The position numbers and the translations under genes were made by a program. Shown in pieces: positions 26,310 to 34,888 of a DNA stretch of 64,000 bases. The DNA is from Lachnospiraceae bacterium. Lineage in GTDB: Bacteria; Bacillota; Clostridia; Lachnospirales; Lachnospiraceae. Every line of letters starts with the position of its first letter. Position 1 is the stretch's first letter. Location: positions 62,001 to 126,000 of the forward strand of contig CAJTGD010000004.1 of the NCBI GenBank assembly GCA_910575475.1, in the 5' to 3' direction. The notes under the pieces were generated by a model. That model worked only from the letters and a program-made list of their open reading frames with translations, was not told the origin of the DNA and did not search any database.

Positions 26310-26345
26310 AATGCCCCGCAGCTTGCTGCGGGGCATTTGGCTTAG
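26310..26345 (+). terminator. GC-rich hairpin terminator
   Basis: Perfect arms AATGCCCCGCA (26310-26320) and TGCGGGGCATT (26327-26337) enclose a 6-nt loop and are followed by TGGCTT. The T run is weak. Confidence 0.6.
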
Positions 26346-26373
26346 GAACTGTGGAAAAACGGGAGGCGCGTTT

Positions 26374-27705
26374 ATGTCCAGGACAGTTGGGATCGGTCAC
26401 CAGGATTTTGAAAAATTGATCAGAAAGAATAATTTTTATGTGGACAAAACAAAGTTTATTAAAGAATGGTGGGAAAACGATGATGATGTCACCTTGATCA
26501 CCCGCCCTAGACGTTTCGGGAAAACGCTGAACCTGAGTATGGTGGAGCATTTCTTCTCTGTAGAATATACCCAGAGATCCTTGCTTGCGTCACACCCCGG
26601 TGGGGCGGACGGGACGGCCATCCGGATGGATTCCGACTCCGAGGCAGATCTGCCCCATACCGATAGAAACAGTTTATTCCAGGGGCTTGCGATCTGGGAA
26701 GAGGAAACGTACCGGAGGCTGCAGGGAACCTGGCCGGTGATATTCTTAAGTTTTGCAAAGGTGAAAGAAATATCCTTTCAGAATGCAAGGAAGAAGATCT
26801 GCCAGCTTATTACTAATCTATATAATCGATATGATTTTTTGCTGGAAAGCGGATTATTAAATGAGAAGGAAAAAAGCATTTACCATGAAGTAAATGCTGA
26901 CATGGAAGATTATCTCGCATCCGAAGCGCTGTCCAATCTTTCCGATTATCTGATGCGCTATTACGGAAAAAAGGTTATCATTCTTTTGGATGAATACGAC
27001 ACGCCCATGCATGAAGCTTATGTGGGCGGATATTGGGATGAGCTGATTTCTTTTATGAGAAATCTGTTCCATTCTACATTTAAGTCTAACCCTTATCTGG
27101 AACGGGCGTTGATGACGGGGATCACGCGGGTCAGCAAGGAATCTGTTTTTTCTGATCTGAACAATTTAGAAGTAGTGACTACGACCTCCGAAAAATACGA
27201 GGATTCTTTTGGTTTCACGCAGGACGAGGTATGGGAAGCCCTGAAAGAATACGGGCTGTATGAGCAGCGGGAGCAGGTGCGGCACTGGTATGACGGCTTT
27301 ACCTTCGGTAAAAAGTCAGACATCTACAATCCCTGGTCTATCATCAATTATCTGGACAAACGCCGCTTCTCTCCATACTGGGCAAACACCAGCAGCAACG
27401 GCCTGGTGGGAAAGCTGATCCGGGAAGGGAGCCCGGATCTGAAGATCGCCATGGAGGAGCTGCTTTCCGGCAGGCTGCTTCACGCACAGATTGATGAGCA
27501 GGTCATATTCAGTATGCTGGATGCCGATGAAAATGCGGTCTGCAGCGCAAGAAAGAAGCAGACTCTGGAGGATGCCGCGGCAGAAGCATTGGATCAGATC
27601 GACCGGATGCATTATGCCGCGGATCTGGAGGCAAAGGGGATTTCGCCGGAGCGGATCCGAAAATATGGGTTCGCGTTCCAGGGGAAGAAGGTTTTGATCG
27701 GATAG
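26374..27705 (+). pseudogene. AAA-ATPase-like/DUF1703 protein with the PD-(D/E)XK nuclease region deleted
   Basis: The frame encodes 443 residues. The N-terminus is the AAA-ATPase-like family: SRTVGIGHQDFEKLIRKN, then YVDKTKFIKEWW, and phosphate-binding TRPRRFGKTLNLSM. Further family blocks follow (LLDEYDTPMHEAY; HWYDGFTFGKKSDIYNPWS). Full members are about 520-580 residues and end in a nuclease-like domain. Here the sequence jumps near 27540 from DADENAVCS directly to the last helix (KQTLEDAAAEALDQI) and the conserved end KYGFAFQGKKVLIG, so the nuclease core is missing without a frameshift. The ATG at 26374 follows GGGAGGCG. The family is common and multicopy in Clostridia and its role is uncertain. 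Confidence 0.8.
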
Positions 27706-27718
27706 ATCCAGTACATGG

Positions 27719-27763
27719 ATACCATCGTATGCAGAAAGGCTGCCAGTGGCAGGCTTTCTGTAT
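27719..27763. repeat. dispersed palindromic element, copy 1 (ATACCATCGTATGCAGAAAG family)
   Basis: This is one of three copies in the window, the others being at 43561-43605 and 51279-51323. The 45-bp unit starts ATACCATCGTATGCAGAAAG and ends TTTCTGTAT. Arms ATGCAGAAAGGCTGCC and GGCAGGCTTTCTGTAT form a 16-bp stem with one mismatch and one G-U. This copy lies between the convergent AAA-ATPase and esterase genes and may work as a bidirectional terminator. Confidence 0.85.
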
Positions 27764-27765
27764 CA

Positions 27766-28629
27766 TCAGCTGTGCTTCTTCGTTCCTTCTAATCCGACGT
27801 TGCCGCTGCTTATGCCTTCTTCTTTTCCTTCCAGAGGAAGCCATTCCAGGGCGCGCTTGATATAAGTATCCCAGAAATCCCACTCATGGGAACCGGATCC
27901 GACCTCAAAGGTATGGTTGATGTGATGGTGTTCTAACAGGGCGGAAAACTCTTTGTTGGAATCCAGGAGACCGTCCTGATCTCCGCAGGCAATATAGATA
28001 TCAGGAAACTCCGCGTTTTCCTTTACTAACTGCTCTACTAGCACGCTGGGGTTCCGGTCGCTGTTTAACGCTTCCCGCAGATCCGGCCCGAAGCAGGTGT
28101 GCTTAAATTCCTCGGATTCCGACGGAAACCGCGGATTCTCCGCTTTTATCAAAATCGACTCATTCAGGATGAAGGCGCCGGACAGGGAGATGATGCTTCC
28201 GAAGGTCTCATGGTATTTCAAGCCGTTCCTCATGGCTCCGAAGCCGCCCATGGACAGACCGCCGATAAAGGTATCTTCCCGTCTGCGGGACAGCGGGAAG
28301 GACCTTCTTGTAAATTCCACCAGCTCCCGTCCGATGAATTCTCCGTACATATTGCAGTTCCAGGGCTGGTCCAGATAGAAGAAATTGTCGCCCGACGGCA
28401 TCACCACCGCCAGATTCTGATCCTGCGCCCACCGCTGAATCCTTGTGCCGTACAGCCAGTCCGTATAGTTCCCGATGACTCCATGCAGCAGATACAGGGT
28501 TTTAAAAGGCTTCCCCTCCTCCCTTTTGGGCATCCCCGGAAAATACACCTTGTCCGTGGGAAGCACCACATACAGCGGGACGGTTCTTCCCAGTGTCTCT
28601 GCCATAAAATTCACTTCTAATACTGCCAT
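27766..28629 (-). CDS. putative esterase, alpha/beta hydrolase (EstA/FrmB-like)
   Basis: The 287-residue protein has the alpha/beta-hydrolase esterase pattern (Pfam Putative esterase): TLYLLHGVIGNYTDW with the oxyanion region, nucleophile Ser126 in GGLSMGGFGAM, an acidic residue in ACGDQDGLL (217-219), and catalytic His248 in GSGSHEWDFW. Members cleave acetyl or feruloyl esters of sugars, tributyrin, or S-formylglutathione. No signal peptide is present, so it acts in the cytoplasm, perhaps de-acetylating imported sugars. AAGGAGGAATT precedes the ATG at 28629. The 404-bp gap before it is shared with a divergent AraC gene. Confidence 0.88.
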   Translation of the reverse strand: MAVLEVNFMAETLGRTVPLYVVLPTDKVYFPGMPKREEGKPFKTLYLLHGVIGNYTDWLYGTRIQRWAQDQNLAVVMPSGDNFFYLDQPWNCNMYGEFIGRELVEFTRRSFPLSRRREDTFIGGLSMGGFGAMRNGLKYHETFGSIISLSGAFILNESILIKAENPRFPSESEEFKHTCFGPDLREALNSDRNPSVLVEQLVKENAEFPDIYIACGDQDGLLDSNKEFSALLEHHHINHTFEVGSGSHEWDFWDTYIKRALEWLPLEGKEEGISSGNVGLEGTKKHS

Positions 28630-28896
28630 TTTTAATTCCTCCTTTTTCCCGTATTACTTTTTTCATACGGCACTTTACACTACCTTTTTAAAGCTTCTGC
28701 ACTGACCTGGATAAGCCAGAAAAGCACGCCGCGAAATGTTGCTTTTTTGCACAAGAAAGCTAAGCGCCCTAATGATTATATCATAGATTATAAAGGAAAA
28801 CGAGAAAATAATCTGTATCATATTTCACCTGGTTTTATACAGATTTTCACCTTTTTATCAGTACAGTTGGTTTGATCTGGCTGTGGTTTTTATTCG

Positions 28897-28925
28897 TTGT
28901 ACTGGTATGCATATCGTGATATAAT
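28897..28925 (+). promoter_or_regulatory. extended -10 promoter of the AraC gene
   Basis: TTGTAC (28897-28902), 17 bp, then TATAAT (28920-28925) preceded by TG one base upstream (extended -10). Transcription would start near 28932, about 100 nt before the AraC start codon. The gap 28630-29033 otherwise holds an AT-rich stretch and the two hairpins described next. Confidence 0.6.
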
Positions 28926-28934
28926 TATAGCGGA

Positions 28935-28983
28935 TTGCGCTGATGCGCAAACGGGTCATCAATTTTCTTCCGAAAATTGGTGA
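28935..28983 (+). promoter_or_regulatory. two stem-loops in the AraC leader
   Basis: The first is TTGCGC/GCGCAA (28935-28940, 28945-28950) with a 4-nt loop. The second is TCATCAATTTTC (28956-28967) with GAAAATTGGTGA (28972-28983), a 12-bp stem with one wobble and a TTCC loop. Both fall in the transcribed leader just after the predicted start point, so the second could also be a DNA operator. Confidence 0.55.
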
Positions 28984-29033
28984 CAAATTAGGATGCTATT
29001 TGATAAATAAAGTGTTTTGAAAGGTGATCGGCT

Positions 29034-30137
29034 ATGATCCGGAAACTGGAAACCCTGACGGAACGGGAAAAGAAGATGAAAAAGCTGTATCAGGGCGAGG
29101 GCAGGGAATTTCTGTCTTGCCCGATGAGCTTTGTGGAATATAAACAATTGATCCGGGAGCATCCGGAGTACCCGGATGTGGGATTTGTGTATGAGCTGTG
29201 CTCCATGGCACGGCTTGGGACGACAGTGCCGGAGGTGGAGGCGCTGACCAACGGGGACGCGATTGATGTGGAGGTGCATGAGCGGTACGGATATCCGGTG
29301 GTGCATAATCATGTGTATATCGAGATGATCTATGTGTACAGCGGGACCTGCACGCATTATATTGAATCGGGAGCGGATTCAAAATCGGAAATGAAGGGGA
29401 CTCATTCCGGATGGAAGGGGTTCCAGATGAAGGCGGGAGATCTCTGCCTGCTGGCTCCCAATGTCCGGCATGTGATCACAGCGCTGGAGGATGACGTGAT
29501 CGTGCTCAATGTCCTGCTGAGCAAGCAGCTGATCGACACCGGCTTTCTGGCACTTTTGAAGGACAAGTACCTGCTGGCGGACTTTTTCAAAAATATCCTG
29601 TATGAGAAGGGCGCCAGCGCCTATATCCTCTTTCCGACAGGAGCGGATCCGTGGATGAAGCAGACCTTTGGCCTGATCTACCAGGAGGAGCAGAAGCGGG
29701 AGTATGCTTACAGAGAGTATCTCGTCTTATATGTGAAGCAGGTGATGATCCACCTGATCCGCCGCTATCAGCTTCAGGCGGTGGTCGCAGAATCGGTGCA
29801 GCAGGAAACAGACAATCATGTGGTGGCGATCCTGGCCTATATTTCAGTCAATTATAACCAGGTAAGCCTGAAGCAGATAGCGGATTTTTTTCATTTCAGC
29901 GAGGCGCATTTAAGCCGGATGCTGAAAAAGTATACGTCTAAGACCTTTGTACAGATCATCACAGAGCTGCAGATGAAGCATGGGAAGGAACTGATCGAAG
30001 AAGGGAAGCTGAACCTGGCGCAGATCAGCCAGGAGGTGGGCTGCTTTGACGCCAGCCATTTTACGAAGAAATTCAAGAAGCAGTTTGGAATGTCGCCGGA
30101 GGAATATCGGAGGAGGAATGCGGAGCTATCTGATTAA
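29034..30137 (+). CDS. AraC family transcriptional regulator with cupin domain
   Basis: The 367-residue regulator has a long N-terminal region, then a cupin sensing domain with VHNHVYIEMIYVYSGTCTHYI (about 85-105) and GDLCLLAPNVRHVI (about 138-151). The C-terminal AraC double helix-turn-helix (about 265-365) includes SLKQIADFFHFSEAHLSRMLKK and the final YRRRNAELSD. It is divergent from the esterase gene and convergent with the phosphoesterase-rubrerythrin gene. Its targets are not evident; the esterase is the nearest candidate. The leader has two hairpins. Confidence 0.9.
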   Translation: MIRKLETLTEREKKMKKLYQGEGREFLSCPMSFVEYKQLIREHPEYPDVGFVYELCSMARLGTTVPEVEALTNGDAIDVEVHERYGYPVVHNHVYIEMIYVYSGTCTHYIESGADSKSEMKGTHSGWKGFQMKAGDLCLLAPNVRHVITALEDDVIVLNVLLSKQLIDTGFLALLKDKYLLADFFKNILYEKGASAYILFPTGADPWMKQTFGLIYQEEQKREYAYREYLVLYVKQVMIHLIRRYQLQAVVAESVQQETDNHVVAILAYISVNYNQVSLKQIADFFHFSEAHLSRMLKKYTSKTFVQIITELQMKHGKELIEEGKLNLAQISQEVGCFDASHFTKKFKKQFGMSPEEYRRRNAELSD

Positions 30138-30215
30138 AAACGAATACATTAGAAAAACAGGCGCTGCAGGCCACGCCTTGAGCAGACATGACCTGCGGTC
30201 GTTCGTCCTGCTTCC

Positions 30216-30258
30216 AGGCTGCCGCAAAAATGCTGCATTTCCCGGCGGCTTCTTTTTA
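30216..30258 (+). terminator. terminator after the AraC gene
   Basis: Arms AGGCTGCCG (30216-30224) and CGGCGGCTT (30243-30251) pair over 9 bp including wobbles and are followed by CTTTTTATA. It lies at the convergent junction and overlaps the last bases of the gene on the other strand. Confidence 0.6.
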
Positions 30259-31515
30259 TACTTCAAAAACCTCATATTGCCGTTTCGGCCCGCCGCACAC
30301 CGGGCAGCGCTCTGAAACAGAGTCCTCGGTCATGACATATCCGCAGATGGGGCAGACATAGATGACCTTTTCCCCAAAGTCCTGTACATCCTCCGCCTGC
30401 TTCAGCAGGGCCGCATGCACCTTTTCCGCGGCCGCCGCGCCCTGATATGCCTGTTCGGTAAGGGGGCTCTGATGCTCCGCCGCGTAGGCGGCCATCATGG
30501 GGTACAGATGCTGATATTCAAATGCTTCCCCCGGCATGTAGGTTCCGATGGATTCCATAAAAGCGGCGGGACGTTCCAGGATGGAATAAAAATTCCGGGC
30601 ATGATGGTATTCGGAAGCGGCAAGGGCGCGGAAAAGATTGGCAATCCGGCCGAGCCCTCTGCGTTCCGCCCGGTCCGCAAACATCAGGTATCTGAAATGC
30701 GCCATCAGTTCTCCCTGTACAACATCTTTCAGCTTCAGGTTCAAGACGCCGTTTTCACTTTCACGTCCGTAGCAGTCCTCGGACAGATTAGCGATCCGAT
30801 AGTCCAGCGCTCCGTCCCTCTCATAAAAATGGACGATGTGGTGCTCCACGTCGCAGGCTCTGATCTCCTTTGATACATCCTCGATCATGGCTCCGCCGCC
30901 TCCGGTGCAGATCAGCGGGATTCCGTCCACAACGTCGATGAACCGGGAATGCACATGGCCGCAGAGGAGGTATTTTACTTTTTCCTTCCAGGGTTCATAA
31001 ACCTTCCGCAGCCGGGAAAATTCCTCCTCGGAGACACAGTTTTGAATAAAATGGTTGGGAACCGGGATGTGGAACGCGATGATCACCTGCTTCACTTCTT
31101 CCATGGCAAGGACCTCTGCCAGCAGTGCCAGCCCTTCCTCCTCATAAGTGCGCAGGGCGTTGTCCAGCACAACGACTGCGAAATGCTCTGCCAGCAGCGC
31201 GTAATTCTTTTCCCCGAAATATTCCGTATACGCTCCCGTATCATGATTCCCGCGGAGAGAGTAGACGGGGTTTTGCGCAAGCATTTCCGTCAGGTTCTGT
31301 ATCACCTGATAATAATGGTCCGATCCGATGGGCACCAGGTCGCCCACGACCAGAGTGATGTCATCCCTGCCGCTTTCTTCCAGCGCTCCGGCAAACACTT
31401 TCATATTGTAGGTGCCGAGACCTTCGCACCCCGGATCGCCGATCACGCCGATCGAATGTACATTTTCAAGCCGGAGGATCCGCTCCGGCACCTTTTTCAT
31501 TTTCTTTTCATTCAT
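30256..31515 (-). CDS. calcineurin-like phosphoesterase fused to rubrerythrin
   Basis: The 419-residue protein joins two domains. Residues about 17-240 are a metallophosphoesterase with VVGDLVPIG (Asp59), RGNHDTG (Asn90-His91), an AFHIP motif and CGHVHSR (His187, His189). The usual first Asp-x-His motif reads IGDPGC here, so one metal ligand may differ. Residues about 262-419 are rubrerythrin: QGELMAHFRY and SEYHHARNFY supply di-iron Glu/His ligands, and the end is a rubredoxin Fe(Cys)4 site (CPICGY and CPVCGG). Rubrerythrins reduce peroxide in anaerobes. The link to a phosphoesterase is unusual. Its start lies 111 bp from the stop of the LacI gene on the same strand. Confidence 0.85.
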   Translation of the reverse strand: MNEKKMKKVPERILRLENVHSIGVIGDPGCEGLGTYNMKVFAGALEESGRDDITLVVGDLVPIGSDHYYQVIQNLTEMLAQNPVYSLRGNHDTGAYTEYFGEKNYALLAEHFAVVVLDNALRTYEEEGLALLAEVLAMEEVKQVIIAFHIPVPNHFIQNCVSEEEFSRLRKVYEPWKEKVKYLLCGHVHSRFIDVVDGIPLICTGGGGAMIEDVSKEIRACDVEHHIVHFYERDGALDYRIANLSEDCYGRESENGVLNLKLKDVVQGELMAHFRYLMFADRAERRGLGRIANLFRALAASEYHHARNFYSILERPAAFMESIGTYMPGEAFEYQHLYPMMAAYAAEHQSPLTEQAYQGAAAAEKVHAALLKQAEDVQDFGEKVIYVCPICGYVMTEDSVSERCPVCGGPKRQYEVFEV

Positions 31516-31626
31516 GTTCCTTTTTCCTCACTTTTTTCATTTCTACCGCCGGTTTGCAGCGTCGCTTTTTCTTATTCACCATTATATACGCAATGCCGTA
31601 CCAGTTCCGCCATGGCTTCGGCATAT

Positions 31627-32682
31627 TCATTGCTGTGCATAAGCGGCCGCTTTTGCTGTGCGCTGTACAGATTCCCGCGCAGCAAGCCTCGTCCCGATCC
31701 GTATCTTCCTCGACCGCGTTTCCTCCGCCGGACGTTCCTTCCCTTCCATCAGCCGCATCAGCTCATCCACGGCTTCCACTGCCAGGGCATGCTTGGAGAC
31801 ATTGACGGAGGTCAGCGGCGGGATCGTGACCTCGCAGGCCGGCCGGTCATTAAACCCGATGACCGAAACATCCTCCGGAATCCGGATCCCTTTCTCTGCA
31901 AAGGCCCGCATCGCCCCCACCGCAATGGTATCATCATCACACACAAAGGCCGTGGGAAGCGAAGCGGAAGGGTTCTGTTCCAGATACAGCCGCAGATCCC
32001 GAAAGCTGCCCTCCTCCGTAAAATGCACCTCCAGGATATCCTCCGGCTGAAATGACAGGCCAAAACAGGACAGTGCGTCCGCATATCCACGTTCCCGTTC
32101 CGCAAAGCTGCTGATGCGCATGCTGCCCTTCAGATATCCGATTCTGGAATGGCCGTTTTTTACAAGATGCTCAACCGCCTGGAAGGTTCCCATCTGATTG
32201 TTGATGGAAATGGTGTTGCAGGTGAGCCGCGGAAAATCATTGTCCAGCGCCACCAGCGGGATCTGCAGCCCCTGGAAGATCTCCATATCTTCCTCCTGCA
32301 ACTCCGTGGCAAAGATGATCGCCCCCTGGCAGTCCAGCTCACTGATATGCGCGATCTGCGGCTCCATCGGCCGCCGTTTGTCCATGGTATACAGCAGGAT
32401 GCTGTAGCCGTAGGTTCGCGCATGGTTCTCAATATTTTCCATTAATAACAGAAAAAAAGGATGCAGATCCAGGATCTCCCCGTGCCGTTTGTAAATGATA
32501 AAGCAAATGTTGCGTCCTGGCTGCGTCGGTGCTTTTTTGATCAGGTGCTCCTGCCCCATCTCTTTAAGCTGTGCGAGGACTGCGGCCCTGGTGGTATCCG
32601 ACACGCCGGGCTTGTGGTTGATGATCAGCGATAAAGCTGCCGGGGAGATTCCAAGCGTTTTCGCAAGTTCTCTATTCGTCAT
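31627..32682 (-). CDS. LacI family transcriptional regulator
   Basis: The 351-residue regulator has an N-terminal LacI helix-turn-helix (TNRELAKTLGISPAALSLIIN) followed by the periplasmic-binding-protein-like sensor domain (NICFIIYKRHGEILD onward; AFVCDDDTIAVGAMRAFAEKG; DVSVIGFNDRPACEV). AGGAGAA lies 6 bp before ATG 32682; a TTG further upstream lacks spacing to a ribosome binding site. It is divergent from the SDR/transketolase operon and is probably its repressor. A consensus promoter lies on its own strand at 32774-32802. Confidence 0.9.
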   Translation of the reverse strand: MTNRELAKTLGISPAALSLIINHKPGVSDTTRAAVLAQLKEMGQEHLIKKAPTQPGRNICFIIYKRHGEILDLHPFFLLLMENIENHARTYGYSILLYTMDKRRPMEPQIAHISELDCQGAIIFATELQEEDMEIFQGLQIPLVALDNDFPRLTCNTISINNQMGTFQAVEHLVKNGHSRIGYLKGSMRISSFAERERGYADALSCFGLSFQPEDILEVHFTEEGSFRDLRLYLEQNPSASLPTAFVCDDDTIAVGAMRAFAEKGIRIPEDVSVIGFNDRPACEVTIPPLTSVNVSKHALAVEAVDELMRLMEGKERPAEETRSRKIRIGTRLAARESVQRTAKAAAYAQQ

Positions 32683-32773
32683 GGCGCATTCTCCTATCAA
32701 CGTATTGTACGTTAAATTTCTTGACTATACGGTTGCAATCCGAAAACATATAGCCTTTTTACACTTTCATACC

Positions 32774-32802
32774 ATTATAATGAAATAGGGAGAAAAAGTC
32801 AA
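32774..32802 (-). promoter_or_regulatory. promoter of the LacI gene
   Basis: On the minus strand TTGACT (32797-32802) and TATAAT (32774-32779) are spaced 17 bp. A 10-bp palindrome TTTAGCTAAA (32806-32815) lies just upstream of the -35 box and could be the repressor's own operator. The gap 32683-33090 holds this promoter and the divergent one at 33015-33043. Confidence 0.7.
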
Positions 32803-33014
32803 CGGTTTAGCTAAATGTTTAACTGAATAATTCAGAGCGCTTGTTAACCAGTATCTGAATTTTCGCTAATAGAATAGTGGTTTAGAATGGATTTTAAACA
32901 TTATCATCTATATATACCACTGTTTGTCAAAATTGGAAAGAAAATAATCCGGAAAAATCCGAATTTAGTAAATACACACAAAAACAGAGCTTTCAATTTA
33001 TTGATCATTTAGTA

Positions 33015-33043
33015 TTTACAAGATAAATATTTAGTTATATAAT
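33015..33043 (+). promoter_or_regulatory. promoter of the SDR-transketolase operon
   Basis: TTTACA (33015-33020), 17 bp, TATAAT (33038-33043). TTTAGTTAT (33030-33038) overlaps the -10 box and its reverse complement ATAACTAAA lies at 33062-33070, so an inverted repeat spans the transcription start. It resembles the TTTAGCTAAA site near the LacI promoter. Confidence 0.65.
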
Positions 33044-33090
33044 ATGAACCAAGTTAAATGAATAACTAAACATACAAGGAGGATACAAAA

Positions 33091-33871
33091 ATGATTCAGT
33101 ACGAAAAGGTAAACGGAGATTTTGATCTGACAGGAAAGGCAGCGATCGTAGTAGGAGGCGCAGGCGGCATCGGCGAATCCACAGCACGTATGTATGCAAA
33201 GAAGGGTGCGAAGGTAGCCATTGTGGACTGCAAGGACAACTGTCCGGAGGTGGCGGAGGCCATCGCAAAGGAATACGGCGTTCAGACCATAGGCGTCAAG
33301 TGCGACGTGACCAGCCAGGAGAGTGTGGATGCGATGATGGCAGCCGTTCTGGAAGCCTTCGAAGAGGTGAACATCCTGGCGGCAATGCCTGGTTTTGTAG
33401 ATCTGTACCGGGCGGCGGATATTGAGATCAGCACCATAGAGAAGCATATGGCCATCAACGCGGTGGGTGTGTTCCGGGTTTGCCAGGCAGTGGCAAACCA
33501 GATGATCCGTCAGGGAAAAGGCGGCAAGATCGTTTGCATCACCTCCCAGGCAGATTTCATCGCGATCAACAAGCATGTGGGCTACACCATGAGCAAGGCA
33601 GCCGTGGTCGGCATGATCAAGGTGTGCGCGCTGGAATGGGCGGAATATGGAATCAACGTGAATGGTGTCGCGCCTACAGTTGTGAATACATACCATGGGC
33701 GAGAGAGCATGGCAGGGAAAGGCCAAGGACGACATGATTGAGAAGATTCCGGCGCACCGTTTCGCGGAAACAGATGAGATCGCGGCTGCAGTATTGTTCC
33801 TGTCCTGTAAGGAATCCAACATGATCACAGGCGAGGACCTGGTAGTAGACGGTGGATTTACGATTTATTAA
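33091..33871 (+). pseudogene. SDR family oxidoreductase, frameshifted
   Basis: The first 197 or so codons encode a short-chain dehydrogenase: GKAAIVVGGAGGIGESTARMY (NAD-binding TGxxxGxG type), CITSQADF with the catalytic Ser region, and YTMSKAAVVGM with the YxxxK pair. Near 33690 the frame shifts by one base: frame 1 runs to a stop at 33741, while the expected C-terminus (MGERAWQGKAKDD to LVVDGGFTIY) continues in the next frame to TAA at 33869-33871. Removing one base around 33685-33694 restores a protein of about 259 residues. The lesion removes the substrate-capping end of the enzyme. It may be a real mutation or a sequencing error. Confidence 0.85.
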
Positions 33872-33909
33872 GGAACCGTACAGTTAGAAAACTTTTTTTG
33901 CATAGTTCC
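33869..33909 (+). repeat. palindromic element with GGAAC/GTTCC ends, SDR terminator candidate
   Basis: GGAAC (33872-33876) and GTTCC (33905-33909) bracket a loop with seven Ts. The layout (TTAAGGAAC, T-rich middle ending TTTTTGCA, then AGTTCC) matches a palindrome at 54207-54253 read on the minus strand. It also contains GTACAGTTAGAA (33878-33889), which recurs at 42093 and 62893. Confidence 0.45.
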
Positions 33910-34069
33910 AAAACCGGAATGCAGCGATTCAGAACGGCGGCAGAATAAAAACAGACTGTGGCCTGCCGTTCTGAACAGCTGCACCGAAATGATAGAAAGA
34001 TGAATTGGGCTTGGACAAGGCAGGCAGACGATCTGCGGCGCGGATCGCATAAAAAATGGAGGAAAAAAC

Positions 34070-34888
34070 ATGGATGATCTGACAAGAAAATCATATGAGC
34101 TGCGCAGGGATATTATTGAGATGATGCACAATTCCAGGGCGGGCCATGTAGGCGGGGACCTGAGTGTGATCGATATCCTGACGGTTCTGTACTTTAAAAC
34201 AATGAATGCCTCACCGGAGAAAAAGGACGATCCGAACCGGGATCGGTTCCTGTTAAGCAAGGGACACTGCGCGGATGCACTCTACTGCGTGCTGGGCGAA
34301 CGGGGATACTATGATGTGGAAGAGGCGGTTAAGACCTTCAGCCAGTTCGGCAGCCGCTTCATCGGCCACCCCAATACGGAGGCGCCGGGAATTGAGATGA
34401 ATTCCGGCTCTCTGGGCCACGGCCTTTCCGTCGGCGTTGGCATGGCGCTGGCGGCAAAGCTAGACAAACGTGCCTACAGAACCTATGTGGTACTTGGGGA
34501 CGGCGAGATGGCGGAGGGTTCCAACTATGAAGGGATGATGGCGGCGGGCCATTATAAGCTGGACAATCTGTGCGCCACAGTAGACCTAAACCGGCTGCAG
34601 ATCAGCGGAACCACGGAGGAGGTCATGGACAGCGCGAGCCTGGCGGATAAGTTCCGGGATTTTGGATGGAACGTGATCGAAGTAAAAGACGGAAATGACT
34701 GCAAAGAACTGACCCAGGCTTATGAAAAAGCGGCAGCGTACAAGGGAAAGCCTTCTGTAGTGATCGCCCACACCGTCAAGGGGAAAGGAATCTCATTTAT
34801 GGAAGATCAGGCATCCTGGCATCATGGAGTGATGACAGAGGAGCAGTATCAACAGGCAGTTCAGGAATTGGAGGTGGCATTAAGATGA
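34070..34888 (+). CDS. transketolase, N-terminal (thiamine-binding) subunit
   Basis: The 272-residue protein is the first half of a split transketolase: SRAGHVGGDLSVIDILTVLY, FLLSKGHCADALYCVLGERG, GSLGHGLSVGVGMALAAKL, and the thiamine diphosphate motif GDGEMAEGSNYEG ending near LDNLCATVDLN. It binds thiamine diphosphate and Mg and should need the second subunit to be active. AATGGAGGAAAAAAC precedes the ATG. The next start codon overlaps its end by 4 bp. Since the second subunit is truncated and fused, the transketolase is probably inactive in this strain. Confidence 0.9.
   Translation: MDDLTRKSYELRRDIIEMMHNSRAGHVGGDLSVIDILTVLYFKTMNASPEKKDDPNRDRFLLSKGHCADALYCVLGERGYYDVEEAVKTFSQFGSRFIGHPNTEAPGIEMNSGSLGHGLSVGVGMALAAKLDKRAYRTYVVLGDGEMAEGSNYEGMMAAGHYKLDNLCATVDLNRLQISGTTEEVMDSASLADKFRDFGWNVIEVKDGNDCKELTQAYEKAAAYKGKPSVVIAHTVKGKGISFMEDQASWHHGVMTEEQYQQAVQELEVALR

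Noticed and set aside
28961-28978. CodY box before the AraC gene
   Set aside because: AATTTTC and GAAAATT are separated by 4 bases, not the 1 base of the consensus, so a hairpin is the better reading.
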